Of a DNA stretch of 6,520 nt, positions 5,736-6,520 are shown piece after piece. Source of the DNA: Thermodesulfobacteriota bacterium (GTDB lineage Bacteria; Desulfobacterota; Desulfobacteria; Desulfobacterales; RPRI01); the NCBI GenBank assembly GCA_030836965.1, contig JAUPLM010000340.1, forward strand, positions 1 through 6,520, written 5' to 3'. A model generated the notes under the pieces. The model did not search any database and was not told the DNA's origin. It saw nothing but the letters and a program-made list of their open reading frames with translations. How positions within the stretch are numbered: position 1 is the first letter of the stretch; each line of letters opens with the position of its first letter. Made by a program: the position numbers and the translations under genes.

Positions 5736-6520
5736 ATGGCTGAACAGGGAGTCAAAACTACAAAACAGATAACAGATGAAGGGTTAGTAACCGGAGCATC
5801 CAAACTGACCCCTGAAAAGATAGAACAGGTAATAAACAGCGTCCTTAAATCGGAAACAGGCGCTCGCCTGAAAACATATGTCGACATCTGCGTTCACTGC
5901 GGACTTTGCAGCGAAGCATGCCATTTTTATCTTTCTCACGATAAAGACCCGCAGTACTCACCTGCCGGAAAAGTAAAGCAGACCATCTGGGAGATATTGA
6001 AAAAAAAGGGGAAAGTTGATGCCGGATTTATAATGCGGGCATCTGAAATCGCTTCAACCGAATGCAACCTGTGCAGGCGATGCGCCATGTATTGTCCGTT
6101 CGGAATTGACATCGCATATCTTCTTATCACAATGCGCAGAATATGCCACAAGCTCGGAGTGACTCCTCAATATATCCAGGACACAGCCCACAGCCATTCC
6201 GCCACAATAAACCAGATGTGGGTAAAAGACGACGAATGGATAGACAGCCTTATGTGGCAGGAAGATGAAGCGCGCGGCGAAATACCGGATTTACGGATAC
6301 CACTCGAAAAGGAGGGCGCTGAAATATATTATTCCGTGATAGGCCCCGAGCCGAAATTCCGGGCTCAGCTCATTTATCAGGCCGCGGTCATTATGCACGC
6401 GGCAGGCGTGGACTGGACAATGCCGGCAACACCCGGATGGGATAACAGCGATATGTGCATGTTCACCGGTGACTTTGAGATGATGGCCCGGCTGAAAAAA
6501 GTCCACTATGAATCAGCATC
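5736..6520 (+). CDS. tmcB: TmcB/HmcF-like heterodisulfide-reductase-type Fe-S protein (N-terminal part; 3' end outside window)
   Basis: The frame is open from ATG 5736 to the window end, giving 261 residues of an incomplete protein. After about 50 soluble residues come two [4Fe-4S] ferredoxin motifs: CVHCGLCSEAC (C52, C55, C58, C62) and CNLCRRCAMYCP (C110, C113, C116, C120). This pair, followed by a helical region and then CCG domains, is the layout of HdrD-like proteins such as HmcF, TmcB, DsrK and GlpC. The CCG (cysteine-rich) domains would lie past the window and could bind a catalytic [4Fe-4S] cluster. No membrane helix is seen, so the protein is cytoplasmic and probably docked on the preceding NarI-like subunit. 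It is the expected electron exit or entry point of the complex. The physiological thiol, disulfide or protein partner is not known. TmcB is preferred over HmcF because of the D-C-B neighbourhood. Confidence 0.87.
   Translation, partial: MAEQGVKTTKQITDEGLVTGASKLTPEKIEQVINSVLKSETGARLKTYVDICVHCGLCSEACHFYLSHDKDPQYSPAGKVKQTIWEILKKKGKVDAGFIMRASEIASTECNLCRRCAMYCPFGIDIAYLLITMRRICHKLGVTPQYIQDTAHSHSATINQMWVKDDEWIDSLMWQEDEARGEIPDLRIPLEKEGAEIYYSVIGPEPKFRAQLIYQAAVIMHAAGVDWTMPATPGWDNSDMCMFTGDFEMMARLKKVHYESA

Overview
The window comes from a sulfate-reducing (or closely related) member of the Desulfobacterota. The assignment rests on gene content: every gene runs on the + strand, and together they form one dense operon-like block for a membrane-bound electron-transfer complex of the Hmc/Tmc type. 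That family is known from sulfate reducers, where it connects periplasmic multihaem cytochrome c3 with the cytoplasmic side or the quinone pool. No rRNA, tRNA, CRISPR array or recognisable transposase is visible. Both ends of the window cut through genes.

Layout: (1) The 5' end (1-1558) is an Hmc-like membrane module. It holds the C-terminal tail of a probable HmcB-like ferredoxin subunit, a 390-aa HmcC/HybB/NrfD-family multi-pass protein that overlaps it by one base, and a 46-aa single-helix HmcD-like peptide. (2) The middle (1588-3560) holds three soluble, probably regulatory or accessory proteins: an uncharacterised 178-aa protein, a tandem-domain universal stress protein, and a stand-alone CheY-like receiver. 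(3) An unusual non-coding stretch of about 180 bp (3561-3743) contains a strong hairpin and nested inverted repeats, and is flanked by an 8-bp direct repeat. (4) The 3' end (3744-6520) is a Tmc-like module in the order D-C-B: a Trp-rich beta-propeller protein (TmcD-like), a NarI-like b-type cytochrome membrane subunit (TmcC/HmcE-like), and the N-terminal part of a heterodisulfide-reductase-like Fe-S protein (TmcB/HmcF-like).

Working model (inference): electrons from a periplasmic multihaem cytochrome, encoded outside the window, pass through the HmcB/C/D-like subunits and/or the cytochrome b subunit to the cytoplasmic Hdr-like Fe-S protein, or in the reverse direction. TmcD is a cytoplasmic accessory subunit. 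The USP, receiver and 178-aa protein sense or adjust the system.

The most notable point is that Hmc-type B/C/D subunits and Tmc-type D/C/B subunits sit in one cluster around a shared regulatory cassette. The cluster could encode a hybrid six- or seven-subunit complex. The second point is the hairpin-rich element between the receiver gene and tmcD. It follows an apparently orphaned Shine-Dalgarno sequence and may be an inserted miniature repeat.
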